NCBI GenBank assembly: GCA_964019135.1
Contig: OZ025256.1
Coordinates: 22,947,911-23,011,910, forward strand
Length of the DNA: 64,000 bases
Reading direction: 5' to 3'
From: Arenicola marina
Taxonomy: Eukaryota; Annelida; Polychaeta; Arenicolidae
Shown here: positions 11,526 through 21,165 of the stretch, in pieces
How the letters are laid out: every line of letters starts with the position of its first letter
How positions within the stretch are numbered: position 1 is the first letter of the stretch
Position numbers and translations under genes: made by a program
The notes under the pieces: model-generated
Seen by the model: the letters and a program-made list of their open reading frames with translations, nothing else
What the model was told of the DNA's origin: nothing
Databases searched by the model: none

Positions 11526-12059
11526 ACCGATCTGTGATCATATATATGAATGCGTTATCAAAACTCTGTGACGTCAGCAAACGCCCACGTGACGTCCGGT
11601 TGGCTTTGTTTAATAGCGCTTTTTGTTTGTTTACATTCGATAGGGTTCCAGCACAATACGTAAAATGGATAACATATCAAACTTATAGGTCAGCCGCAGT
11701 GTCTGTTTCGTATAGGTGACGTCTATTGATGTTTTCAAGGTCACATAGGTCGATTTGTATTTGAGAAGCGCATTTTATAGGCGTGTGCGATATACCGCAG
11801 GATAATAAATCTTGTACAAAATTTTTTGCGTTCGTTCAGCAGGGTTTGTTGACACTTTTCTACTCAGCCCTTACCTGTCTTTCAAATACATATTTCTCAT
11901 CCAAATAATCATGAATTGACAAATCTGGCGTTCTTCGTGCACAAATACATTAAAAATAACGGGAAATGAAATGAATCTTTGTGTAAACGAAAGTCATAAA
12001 TTGGGCTCGAATCCTGCCGAGACAATGGAATGCAGTGGGAAGACACTTTCCGCATATTC
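11526..12059. other. Unique AT-rich spacer between two arrays
   Basis: No gene recognised. An A/T run (AAAATTTTTTG) lies near 11819. It is on the downstream side of the minus-strand Pol III-like units at 12 kb and could serve as a T-run terminator, but this is speculation. Confidence 0.35.
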
Positions 12060-13372
12060 AAGTAACAAGATTCGAACCCACGACTTATTGATATGTTGAT
12101 CTACTGCTCAGTGTGCATACCAACTGAGCTAGGAGGGCTCCCCGCCCGGGTTCGAACCTACGATCTGTTGACCTACTGGTCAGCGTGCATGCCAACTGAG
12201 CTAGGAGGGCTCCCTGCCCGGGTTCGAACCTACGACCTGTTGATCTACAGCTCAGCGTGCGTACCAACTGAGCTAGGAGGGCACCCTGCCCAGGTTTGAA
12301 CCTACGACCTGTTGGTCTACAGTTCAGAGTGCGTACCAACTGAGCTAGGAGGGCTCCCTGCCCGGGTTCGAACCTACGACCTGTTGATCTACTGCTCAGT
12401 GTGCGTACCAACTGAGCTAGGAGGGCTCCCTGCCCGGGTTCGAACCTACGACCTGTTGATCTACTGCTCAGTGTGCGTACCAACTGAGCTAGGAGGGCTC
12501 CCTGCCCGGGTTCGAACCTACGACCTGTTGATCTACTGCTCAGTGTGCGTACCAACTGAGCTAGGAGGGCTCCCTGCCCGGGTTCGAACCTACGACCTGT
12601 TGATCTACAGCTCGGTGTGCGTACCAACTGAGCTAGGAGGGCTCCCTGCCCAGGTTTGAACCCACAACCTATTGCTCTACAGTTCAGAGTGCATACCAAC
12701 TGAGCTAGGAGGGCTCCCTGCCCGGGTTCGAACCTACGACCTGTTGATCTACAGCTCAGTGTGCGTACCAACTGAGCTAGGAGGGCTCCCTGCCCGGGTT
12801 CGAACCTACGACCTGTTGATCTACTGCTCAGTGTGCGTACCAACTGAGCTAGGAGGGCTCCCTGGGAGGGTTCGAACCTACGACCTGTTGATCTACTGCT
12901 CAGTGTGCGTACCAACTGAGCTAGGAGGGCTCCCTGCCCGGGTTCGAACCTACGACCTGTTGATCTACTGCTCAGTGTGCGTACCAACTGAGCTAGGAGG
13001 GCACCCTGCCCAGGTTTGAACCCACAACCTATTGGACTACAGTTCAGAGTGCATACCAACTGAGCTAGGAAGGCTCCCTGCCCGGGATCGAACCCACAAC
13101 CGATTTCTCTACAGTTCAGAGTGCATATCAACTGAGCTAGGAGGGCTCCCTGCCCCGGTTCGAACCTACGACCTGTTGGTCTATAGCTCAGAGCCCGTAC
13201 CAACTAAGCTAGGAGTGCTCCCTGCCCGGGTTCTAACCTACGACCTGTTGGTCTACAGTTCAGAGTGCATACCAACTGAGCTAGGAGGGCTCCCTGCCCG
13301 GGTTTGAACCTACGACCTGTTGGTCTATAGCTCAGAGCGCGTACCAACAGAACTAGGAGGGGTCCCTGCTCG
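12060..13372 (-). repeat. 72-bp tRNA-derived satellite, about 18 head-to-tail units
   Basis: Read on the minus strand, each unit carries TAGCTCAGTTGG (matching the Pol III A-box consensus TRGYNNARNNGG) and, about 45 bases later, GGTTCGAACC (B box). The 72-bp period equals the length of a tRNA with no spacer. The acceptor and T-stem halves do not pair properly in my hand folding, so these are tRNA-derived repeats rather than working tRNA genes. Units at 12.3, 12.66 and 13.02 kb share a diverged form with GTTTGAACC and recur at 360-bp steps (five units), showing a higher-order repeat. The open frames in both directions are by-products of 72 being a multiple of three. Confidence 0.9.
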
Positions 13373-13720
13373 ATTGTTTCATTCTATAAATTCAGAAACT
13401 TAATAAACATTGCCGTTTCGGCTGTGATATGGCAAACGTGTCTATCCTCGGACACCACAAAACTCTGTCGCGGCACTGCTACTTATACAAAAGCATCGCG
13501 AAGACACACAAACTGATGACGTTTACCACTAAAATGAAAACCTGTAGTAAATGGATATGACGTGCAAGGCTAAGAGACATTATTTGGCAGTCTGGCATGG
13601 GTGGGGTATAGACAAAAGAATATTATTTGTATTTTGACCTCATCATTTTTGGCGGGAAAGAGATCGACATGCAACTTTAACAAACGCATTATTTATCACA
13701 TCTAACCCCCTAAGTAAACA
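13373..13720. other. Unique AT-rich flank of the tRNA-derived array
   Basis: No gene, RNA or repeat recognised. Confidence 0.35.
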
Positions 13721-13845
13721 GATTAATTACCGTGTCTAATGTTGTGACAAACAAATTAATTACCGTATCTAATGTTGTTGACAAACAACTTAATTACCGT
13801 ATCTAATGTTGTTGAAGAACAAATTAATTACCTTATCTAATGAAA
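13721..13845. repeat. ~32-bp tandem repeat, 4 copies
   Basis: Units share AATTAATTACCGTATCTAAT followed by GTTGTTGACAAAC, with small changes. The fourth copy has CCTTATC. Confidence 0.88.
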
Positions 13846-14390
13846 TTATCGTTCTTGAAAACGGGCTACTTGTGTACAGTAGCATAACTACATATAGAAC
13901 TTTCATCAAACGCGTAATGAAATATTGTAATAACAAATGTTGTGACTGACAACTTATTAGGGGCTGATAAATAAAGGTTTTGCTATGGCTAATGGCTGCA
14001 GGCTTGTCAATGACATGTCTATTGCGACCCAGTTCTGGGTTTGAGATGGCAGTGATGGCTGTTATTTGGGCTGATATATCACCCAGGCTTACTCAGGTTT
14101 TTAAATAACATTTCTATTATGGCTAATATATTACTCGTGTCTTTGAAGAACAAGTGTCATAAATGTCGTATACAGATTCGACTTGGCTCACGTGCTTTGA
14201 AACACTGGATAGACGTGCTGGTTGTTAGCATTAGAATGTTGGCCACCCTAGTATCAAAAGCAATAGGTAGTGACGTCAGGTTGAAAGCAAATCATTACGG
14301 TTACACAATCGAATGAATGAATTCAAGGGGGGGGGGGTGAGGTGGGGGGTAGGGGCGGGGGGTACTGCTTAAATGGAGACAGAACTATGG
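13846..14390. other. Non-coding stretch ending in a G-rich tract
   Basis: A duplicated GGCTAAT/GGCTG-type phrase occurs around 13985-14120. A poly-G tract with GGGGTGAGGTGGGGGG lies at about 14328-14362. The open frame 14119-14316 resembles nothing known to me. Confidence 0.35.
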
Positions 14391-14640
14391 GCGAACAAAA
14401 CACTAAAATTAAGCAAAAATTAAACGGCAAACTCAATATTTGACGAAAATTTAACGAAAGTTAAGTACGAACCCAATACATAACAAAACTTAGACGAAAA
14501 GTAAAGTACGAACCAAATACACGACAAAACGACCCGAAAAGTCAAGTGCGAACTAAACATACGGCAAAAATGACGCGAAAATTAAAGTACGGAAACAAAC
14601 CCTCGACCAAAAAGGACAAAGAGAAACAATTACACGACTA
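14391..14640. repeat. Degenerate ~60-bp repeat, about 4 copies
   Basis: Repeating phrases are ACGAAAA(T/G)TAAAGTACGAAC followed by CAAATACACGACAAAA. Copies are diverged but keep order and spacing. Confidence 0.7.
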
Positions 14641-14676
14641 AAAAGGGAATAAGGAGATGGGAAAGACTTCCCCATA

Positions 14677-14845
14677 TTAAGTTCTCGGTCTCGTCGCGGT
14701 CCCGTCGCTGAGCTCTTCACTGTCCCTGTCGTACACTACCAGGGGTGAGGGGGGTCGGACCCATGCACCACCCTCACATCCGTGAGCCCCTCTCTACCTT
14801 CCCTGCGCTGCCCCCTTCGCATTCTCTCCCCCCCCCCACCCCGAG
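14677..14845 (+). repeat. Dispersed repeat, copy A (partner at 17.68 kb)
   Basis: It starts TTAAGTTCTCGGTCTCGTCG and includes CTGTCCCTGTCGTACACTA and the CCGTGAGCCCC...CCTGCGCTGC block. The same blocks recur in the same order at 17677-18010. Here the two halves are directly adjacent. Confidence 0.88.
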
Positions 14846-15137
14846 CCCCGCTCCTACCTCCTGATCCAGCTATGGTAGGGTGGGTGAGAGAGACAGAGCT
14901 CGCGTCTTGCCCCTTTCAGGGTGATCAATTAGCCCTCCCTTCACTACCGCCAGGGAGATGAATGCCGAAACGTTGTCCGCCAAGTCTTTCGTTGGCATTC
15001 CGTCTGGCAAGTGACCAATAACCTCAGCGATGGCGGCTCTCATCTAGCGATCCTTTCCGCCATATTAATTTTGAAAGACGGAGGTGAATATGTTGACACG
15101 TATTTTATATCTAGTTATGTATGTAATTGTCAGTTTC

Positions 15138-15796
15138 TGGGGCATCAGGGGCAGGGTGGGGGGCATCAGGGGCAGGGTGGGGGGGGCATCAGGGGCAGGG
15201 AGGGGGGCATCAGGGGCAGCGTGGGGGGCATCAAGGGCAGGGTGGGGGGCATCAGGGGCAAGCTGGGGGGCATCAGGGGCAGGGTGGGGGCATCAGGGGC
15301 AGGGAGGGGGGCATGAGGCGCAGGGTGGGGGGCATCAGGGGCAGGCTGGGGGCATCAATGGCAGGGTGGGGGGCATGAGGGGCAGGGTGGGGGGCATCAG
15401 GGGCAGGCTGGGGGGCATCAAGGGTAGGGTGAGGGGCATCACGGGCAGGGTGGGGGCATCAGAGGCAGGCTGGGGGGCATCAAGGGCAGAGTGGGGGGCA
15501 TCAGGGGCAGGGTGGGGGGCATCAGGGGCAGGGTGGGGGGCATCAGGGGCAGGCTGGGGGGCATCAGGGGCAGGCTGGGGGGCATCAAGGGCAGGGAGGG
15601 GGGCATGAGGGGCAGGGTGGGAGGCATCAGGGGCAGGGTTGGGGGCATCAGGGGCAGGCGGGGGGGCATCAGGGGCAGGCTGGGGGGCATCAATGGCAGG
15701 GTGGGGGGCATCAGGGGCAGGGTGGGGGGCATCAGGGGCAGGGTGGGGGGCATCAGGGGCAGGAAGGGGGGCATCAAGGGCAGGGTGGGGGGTAGC
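15138..15796 (+). repeat. 21-bp G-rich minisatellite, about 31 copies
   Basis: The unit is GGCATCAGGGGCAGGGTGGGG with variants (CAAGGGCAG, CATGAGG, GGCTGGGG). The plus strand has several runs of three to six G per unit, ideal for G-quadruplexes. Gly/Arg/Ala-rich plus-strand frames and Pro-rich minus-strand frames of up to ~170 codons are artefacts of the period being a multiple of three. Confidence 0.95.
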
Positions 15797-16111
15797 CCTG
15801 GTACATGCCTCTCTTACCACGCCCGTAAACGGAGCAAGGGTGAGAGCCATGCCGCTGACACGGCCGAAAACAAGAAATCGCGGACCGGTGGCTCAAGTTC
15901 ATAACAGAATATATATACAGTGCCTACCCGTCAAGTTGCTCCATTAGATTCCTGAAGCTTTCATGACTTTCGTCGGACAGTCATTTCTTTGGTCGGTAGT
16001 GTATTTTCTTGTAATCCGGACGATTTGTGTCCTCTCTCGCTTCGTTTTGAATGCTCCGCCGCTCGCCGGAGATAAACAAACTTAGCGTGAGCACTCGCTG
16101 CCAGGCGGCGT
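15797..16111. other. Unique spacer
   Basis: No gene, RNA or repeat recognised between the G-rich array and the second tRNA-derived cluster. Confidence 0.35.
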
Positions 16112-16366
16112 TTGTTGACATGTGCGTACCAATTGAGCTAGGAGGGCTCCCTGCCCGGGTTCGAACCTACGACCTGTTGGTCTACAGCTCAGCGTGCGTA
16201 CCAATTGAGCTAGGAGGGCTCCCTGCCCGGGTTCGAACCTACGACCTGTTGGTCTACAGCTCAGCGTGCGTGCCAATTGAGCTAGGAGGGCTCCCTGCCC
16301 GGGTTCGAACCTACGACCTGTTGGTCTACAACTCAGCGTGCACACTAAATGAGCTAGGAAGAGTTA
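16112..16366 (-). repeat. Second cluster of the 72-bp tRNA-derived repeat, 3.5 copies
   Basis: Same family as the array at 12-13.4 kb. On the minus strand the A box reads TAGCTCAATTGG and the B box GGTTCGAACC. The three full copies are nearly identical to each other and share the A-for-G change in the A box, so this cluster expanded separately from one founder. Confidence 0.9.
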
Positions 16367-16534
16367 ATCTCTGTGACATAGCATAATCAGATGAGATGAT
16401 ATATAAGGAATCCCGAAACGCAGATGCAGATGAGTTTTGCAGACGGAACTAGGACTGTCGATTGAACAGACAATTAGTGTGTGATATAGCGGACCAGGCT
16501 CGGTGGATTCCATCCAATAAAGGGCTTTGGGGGC

Positions 16535-16650
16535 GAGCGAATATTCCTATTGGGTTAATGCGTTTGGCACTCTGAATGCGAAAGGTCGCCGGATCGAATC
16601 CCCGTATGTTCGGGTGTGGATATTGCTACATCCAACAAAGCCTGATGCCC
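16535..16650 (+). repeat. tRNA-derived SINE-like head
   Basis: TTGGGTTAATGCGTTTGGCA resembles an A-box region. About 40 bases on, GGTCGCCGGATCGAATCCCC resembles a B-box/T-arm region. The spacing fits a tRNA-derived SINE head. A further phrase at about 16670-16685 (CCAACTGAGCTACAG) looks like an A-box region of the opposite strand. Tail and borders are not clear. Confidence 0.5.
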
Positions 16651-16699
16651 TTTTGCTTACAATGTCACTACCAACTGAGCTACAGAGAAAGTATCGACG

Positions 16700-17676
16700 A
16701 CAAAAACAATACCTGCACCACACAATGAAATACACAATCAAATACTTATTATTTGAAGCGAACTACGCTGTCCTCGGCTACTATTTGACCGGCCGTGGAG
16801 GCCAAACTCAGAGCTCAATCCATAGTTCAGTAATAACATGAGTCATATATTGTGCTTCGATTTTCTCTCCAATTGTTTTATTTAACCTGCATAAATGTTA
16901 ATGTCTACATTTTGGGAATATAAACGTTATGATCATATTACAATAGTCCATTTAAATTTCTGTAAATATTTACTTTGGTATCCTTAAAAACAATCATGCT
17001 GTTTTAGTCGTGTTAGGGGAAGGCGGTCTTTGCCCTATATTTGTTACCAACAGGTTATAGCTTTGGTGAAGGCTACTTCATACTGGGAACGGACGCATCC
17101 CAAAGAGCTGTTACATTATGTTATACAGAATGGACGGAAGTGAGAAATGGGCGGAAATTGGAATTTAAGCACAGATTAAGATATTGTTACCAGGAGTGGT
17201 CGAGCAGTATTCACGAACCCACCAAGCTCGATACCTATGCAATATACACAGGCTTGCTGTCTCATTGATGTATCCATATTTGAAACATCATACAGCTATT
17301 ACCGGAGTTAGATGCTCAAATCACAGATATTCCATAGAAGTAGGAAGATACGAAATCGTTTCTAGGTGTGACCGGATATGTATAATTGTAATATAAATGG
17401 TCTCAGTTATGTCGAAGACGAATTTTTGCTCTTTTTGTAACTTGTATAAGGACACGCAAAATAATTATTTGGCAAACATTTATAAATATACTGAAAACCA
17501 TTGATCCCGCTAAGCTAACAGAACTGGGAAACGTCATCTGCCAAGCAACAAATCTCTCGTGATCGGTTTTCATAAAGCTATTGGCAGAATTAAGTTAATG
17601 GTGTTAATATCATAATATATATATGTTTTACTGGGGGCCGAAGGCCAGTAGTACGAGATAAACCTTAAGTTCCATC
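16700..17676. other. AT-rich non-coding stretch
   Basis: No gene recognised. Open frames at 17041-17268 and 17184-17396 have no recognisable domain and lack supporting splice or start context. Confidence 0.35.
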
Positions 17677-18010
17677 TATTAAGTTCTCGGTCTCGTCGCG
17701 GTCCCGTCGCTTCACTGTCCCTGTCGTACACTAGCAGTGGTGGGGGGGGGGGGGGGAGGGTCGCACCCATCTATCAGCATTAAGTATTCTGCGGTATAAT
17801 TGCGAAATTCTCAAGTCAGGCGCGGACGGCTCGGATCTATAATGAGTTCGTTTTAACGTCTTTCGGCGGCATCACATTTTATCCTTGTCGCTGCGGGGTC
17901 AATTTTGCCGGCCTTTCGCCACCACCCTCAAATCCGTGAGCCCCCCTCTCTACCCTCCCTGCGCTGCTCCCTCCGCATTCTCCCCTCTCTGCCGCCCCTC
18001 CCCCCAGCTT
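17677..18010 (+). repeat. Dispersed repeat, copy B, with an extra internal block
   Basis: It begins with the same TTAAGTTCTCGGTCTCGTCG as the copy at 14.68 kb and ends with the same CCGTGAGCCCC/CCTGCGCTGC block. About 150 extra bases (roughly 17770-17920) separate the two halves. Either copy A lost this segment or copy B gained it. It is followed by a poly-G tract at about 18030-18045. Confidence 0.85.
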
Positions 18011-18134
18011 CGCTAATGGATGGTGTTAGAGGGGGGGGGGGAGGGGGTGCATCAGGGGAAGGGTGGGGGGCAGCGGCGACATCCGATGTTGCTTATCTCA
18101 GTGAAAGGTCGGGGAATACCGGCTATAATCCCCC

Positions 18135-18598
18135 AATAGACCGATCCAAGCTCCGCGCTAAGCCCCGCCCACTGACGACACCTCGGTCATCGCACGCACG
18201 GGCGTATCATTGCGTCGCAAGGGTCTCACTCACCCAGTAGTCTCTCGTCTCGCAAAGCTTTAAACAGAGCATAACAACTAAAACGATGGACACAGAAAGC
18301 AAGTTCATTATTCGTTTATTAATTATGTACTAATTGCTACCGCGGTAGTATAAACATGTGATACAAATTCAGCAAAATCGAAGCGACAGTTTTGGCATAA
18401 TATTAGTCTGAAATTTTGGGGGGTAAGAGTTATGAAGTCAAATATCTAAATTTACTAGCGGAACAACCAATCGGGTCTCTATTTATAATTTGACCGCCTT
18501 GGACCTAATGAACTTGTCGCGCACGTGGCTATTCGCCAACTGATTGGCTGAAATGCGTGTGACGTCATCGGGTGATTGGCAGCTTGGATCGGTCTATT
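18135..18598. mobile_element. Candidate MITE (non-autonomous DNA transposon), 464 bp
   Basis: Perfect 18-bp inverted ends: AATAGACCGATCCAAGCT at 18135-18152 and its reverse complement at 18581-18598. The interior has no transposase and is AT-rich in the middle. No target-site duplication is obvious. The superfamily is not recognised. Confidence 0.65.
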
Positions 18599-19125
18599 AC
18601 CACAAGAGCGCGAGACAAAATCGGGCGCGCGGAACACCCCCCCTCCCCTCCTCCTCCTCCTCTCCTCCCACTCGAAGGCTTACCGTAGTGATGGGTGTGG
18701 GGGCAGGGAGGTAAGGGTAGGATAAGGGTTAGGTGCGATAGGCCGGGGGGGGGGGAGGGGGTGGAGTATGGGGCAATTTGCCTGAGAACTGCTTATCCCA
18801 CCCAGACAGGGATGCATCCCTCTGTAGATGGACGAGGTGGGATGCTGACCGGGAAGAGATGGGTCAGGATTGAGGGATGTCACCGGAAGTACAGGAATGG
18901 GGGGAGCTTTTGGTGGAGCAGGGGGACCGGGCGTTCTCGGAGAAATGGGAGCGGCGATGGGGTGCTGGGGAAAGGGCGGAGTTGGGGGTGGCGGGAGAGG
19001 CCGTTTGGGGTAGAAAAACGATGTGGAAAAATCGACACTAGGCACTGCCCCCCCCCCCCCTCCCCCCTGCGGACCCTTACATATGGCTACATATAGCGAA
19101 TTAATGGGACACTGAACCAGTATTA
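18599..19125. other. C/T-rich then G-rich low-complexity stretch
   Basis: It contains CTCCTCCTCCTCCTCTCC near 18645-18665 and several poly-G and poly-C runs up to about 19070. The 18680-19210 minus-strand open frame is Pro-rich low complexity, not a recognised protein. Confidence 0.45.
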
Positions 19126-20423
19126 GGAGCAATGACCGAAAACGATGGCGCGGAGTGATTATTATGTGTTTATCTCTAGGTAAAGGAGATGCCTCGTCAT
19201 CATCTGTCATAATAGCATATACAATGAACGGATTATCGTGTCATGCATTATTAAGCCATCGATGACCCTTCTTGGGTGAACCTGTTTGCGATGTCCATGT
19301 TAGCGGTGGCGGACGGCCGCGGTGTGTGTGTGTGTGTGGCGGGGGGGGGGTGGTGACATCAGGGTGCGGTTGGGATTCAGAGCGGGAAAGGTAAGACGAG
19401 GATTGGGGGGGGGGGTGTGGGGGGGTGAGTGAAGACGGGGGAAAGAGGGTAGCTGCACGAAGGCTGATCCTGACGTTTATTTGAACTTATTGATCCGTGG
19501 GTCGACATTCGATCGACATTTTTCTGACACAGCATAAAAACAGACCTCTTTGAAGCGGGCGTCTCCTCAGACAGGACATCCGGAATAATAGAGAGAGGGT
19601 GGTGGGTGCGCTGTGGGGGGTGGGGGTGTGGGAGAGAAGGAAGGGGTATGAGAGGGCACTATGACGTTGGCCCAGAGAAGAAATTGAACTCAGTACTTAC
19701 AGGGATGCTTGCCAAAAGATGTCTCGGCGGAAGGTGAGCCGTGAATACAAGCCAGAACGGACATTGATGGGGGACGGATATTGTGGGATTAGGAAGGTGT
19801 TTAGGCACGGATTAGACTGAGGAGCAGTGCTAATCATATTGACATTAACCATACGTAGTGGATAGATGAGGATTAAGACCGGACATACTGGTATTGTACA
19901 TGACAGGGGTGGATTAGCATTAGGATTAGGATCGGACGTGGATTGGGATTAGGATTATGATTAGTATTAGGACCGGATATACTGGCATTGTACATGACAG
20001 GCGTGGATTAGCATTATGGTTATGATTAGTATTAGGACCGGACATACTGGCATTGTACATGACAGGGGTGGATTAGCATTAGGATTAGGATCGGACGTGG
20101 ATTGGGATTAGGATTATGATTAGTATTAGGACCGGATATACTGGCATTGTACATGAGAGGCGTGGATTAGCATTAGCATTATCACACGGATCGGATATAC
20201 CGGCATTGTGCATGGCAGACTTCGATTAGCATTAGCATTAGGATCGGGTATATTGGCATTGTACATGGCTGGCGTGAGTTAGCATTAGCATTAGGATTAG
20301 TATTAGGACCGGACATGCTGGCATGGTTCATAACGGAGACGGATTAGGCTTGGTGTTAGGATCGGGCTTACTACGTATTTCGTTGACAGAATGTCAACAA
20401 AATACGTTTTCGGTCATTGCTCC
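19126..20423. other. 1.3-kb segment bounded by a perfect 19-bp inverted repeat
   Basis: GGAGCAATGACCGAAAACG at 19126-19144 recurs as its exact reverse complement at 20405-20423. The interior holds G-rich sequence, a short (GT)n run near 19323-19337 and the GATTAG-rich repeat. It may be a second inverted-repeat element or a chance remnant of one. Confidence 0.45.
19860..20345 (+). repeat. GATTAG-rich repeat with ~158-bp higher-order period
   Basis: The block GACATACTGGCATTGTACAT followed by GACAGG(G/C)GTGGATTAGC recurs five or six times at alternating spacings of about 65 and 93 bp. The intervening sequence is made of GGATTAGG/GATTAGTATTAGG words. Confidence 0.8.
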
Positions 20424-21165
20424 GGTGGGCGATGTCTGCACTCTGGGAGGGTCGGGTGGGAGTGGAGGTGGGGGTGTCTAAGATGAATCTGTCGATGAAC
20501 CTAGGAATGGGAGGGGGGTCATTGCCTTTAAGGAGGGGGGGGGGGAGGGCTATTGGGATAAATAGAGTGAAGGGGGTGGCGGTTCTCAGACATGGCTTGA
20601 GGTGAACCATGTGGACTGAGAGATATGAGCTGCTGGGGCACAGAACGCAGCGAGGATTGGGTCGTATCTCCATGGCGACAGTACGGGCACCACACATCGG
20701 GTGTGAGGGGTGGGGGGGGGGGTGGTCGGGGTTGCATTTATGATAGGTCGTTCCAACGTCGCAGTCCCGAGAAGAAAAAACAGGATGAAAGCATTAGAAA
20801 CCACAACTGAAATCGATTCTATGCTTGTTAATTTACAAACAGAATTGGATTACATATTAGGTAAACAACGTCTAGAAAAACAGAAACAATATTAACATTG
20901 AACACGAAGAAGGAATAATTTGATCATGGTTGGTTGGTCTTAGTAATACAATCGTAGATGTACAGTGATAACAACAACATTGTTCTGACGTGTTCTTTAC
21001 CCTAACGTAGCAGGATTTCATAATCTGCTTCACTTCGCTAAACCGCTCCCTACTAGGCCACAAAAAAAAACCCCGAGTCATTGATCAATGTTGATGAAGG
21101 AGAAGCAATAGGCCAGGTGGGGAGTAAATGATGGAAACGGGAATTAATATTAAGGTTCAAGACCT
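20424..21165. other. Non-coding flank of the giant satellite
   Basis: G-rich patches at about 20530-20545 and 20708-20722. No gene recognised; short open frames here are low-complexity. Confidence 0.4.

Noticed and set aside
12085-13307. A 372-codon minus-strand frame and plus-strand frames in the 72-bp array
   Set aside because: They arise from tandem tRNA-derived units; conserved positions are Pol III boxes, not codons.
12060-13372. Cluster of functional tRNA genes
   Set aside because: Boxes are present but acceptor and T-stem halves do not pair in my hand folding and no consistent anticodon loop is formed.
15084-15904. Gly/Ala/Arg-rich and Pro-rich proteins in the 21-bp array
   Set aside because: Low-complexity reading of a G-rich minisatellite, open in several frames.
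18680-19210. Minus-strand 176-codon Pro-rich frame
   Set aside because: Low-complexity reading of G-rich DNA, with no domain or splice support.
19860-20345. Interstitial telomere repeat of TTAGG type
   Set aside because: TTAGG words occur but irregularly, as part of a longer ~158-bp unit. There is no uniform run.
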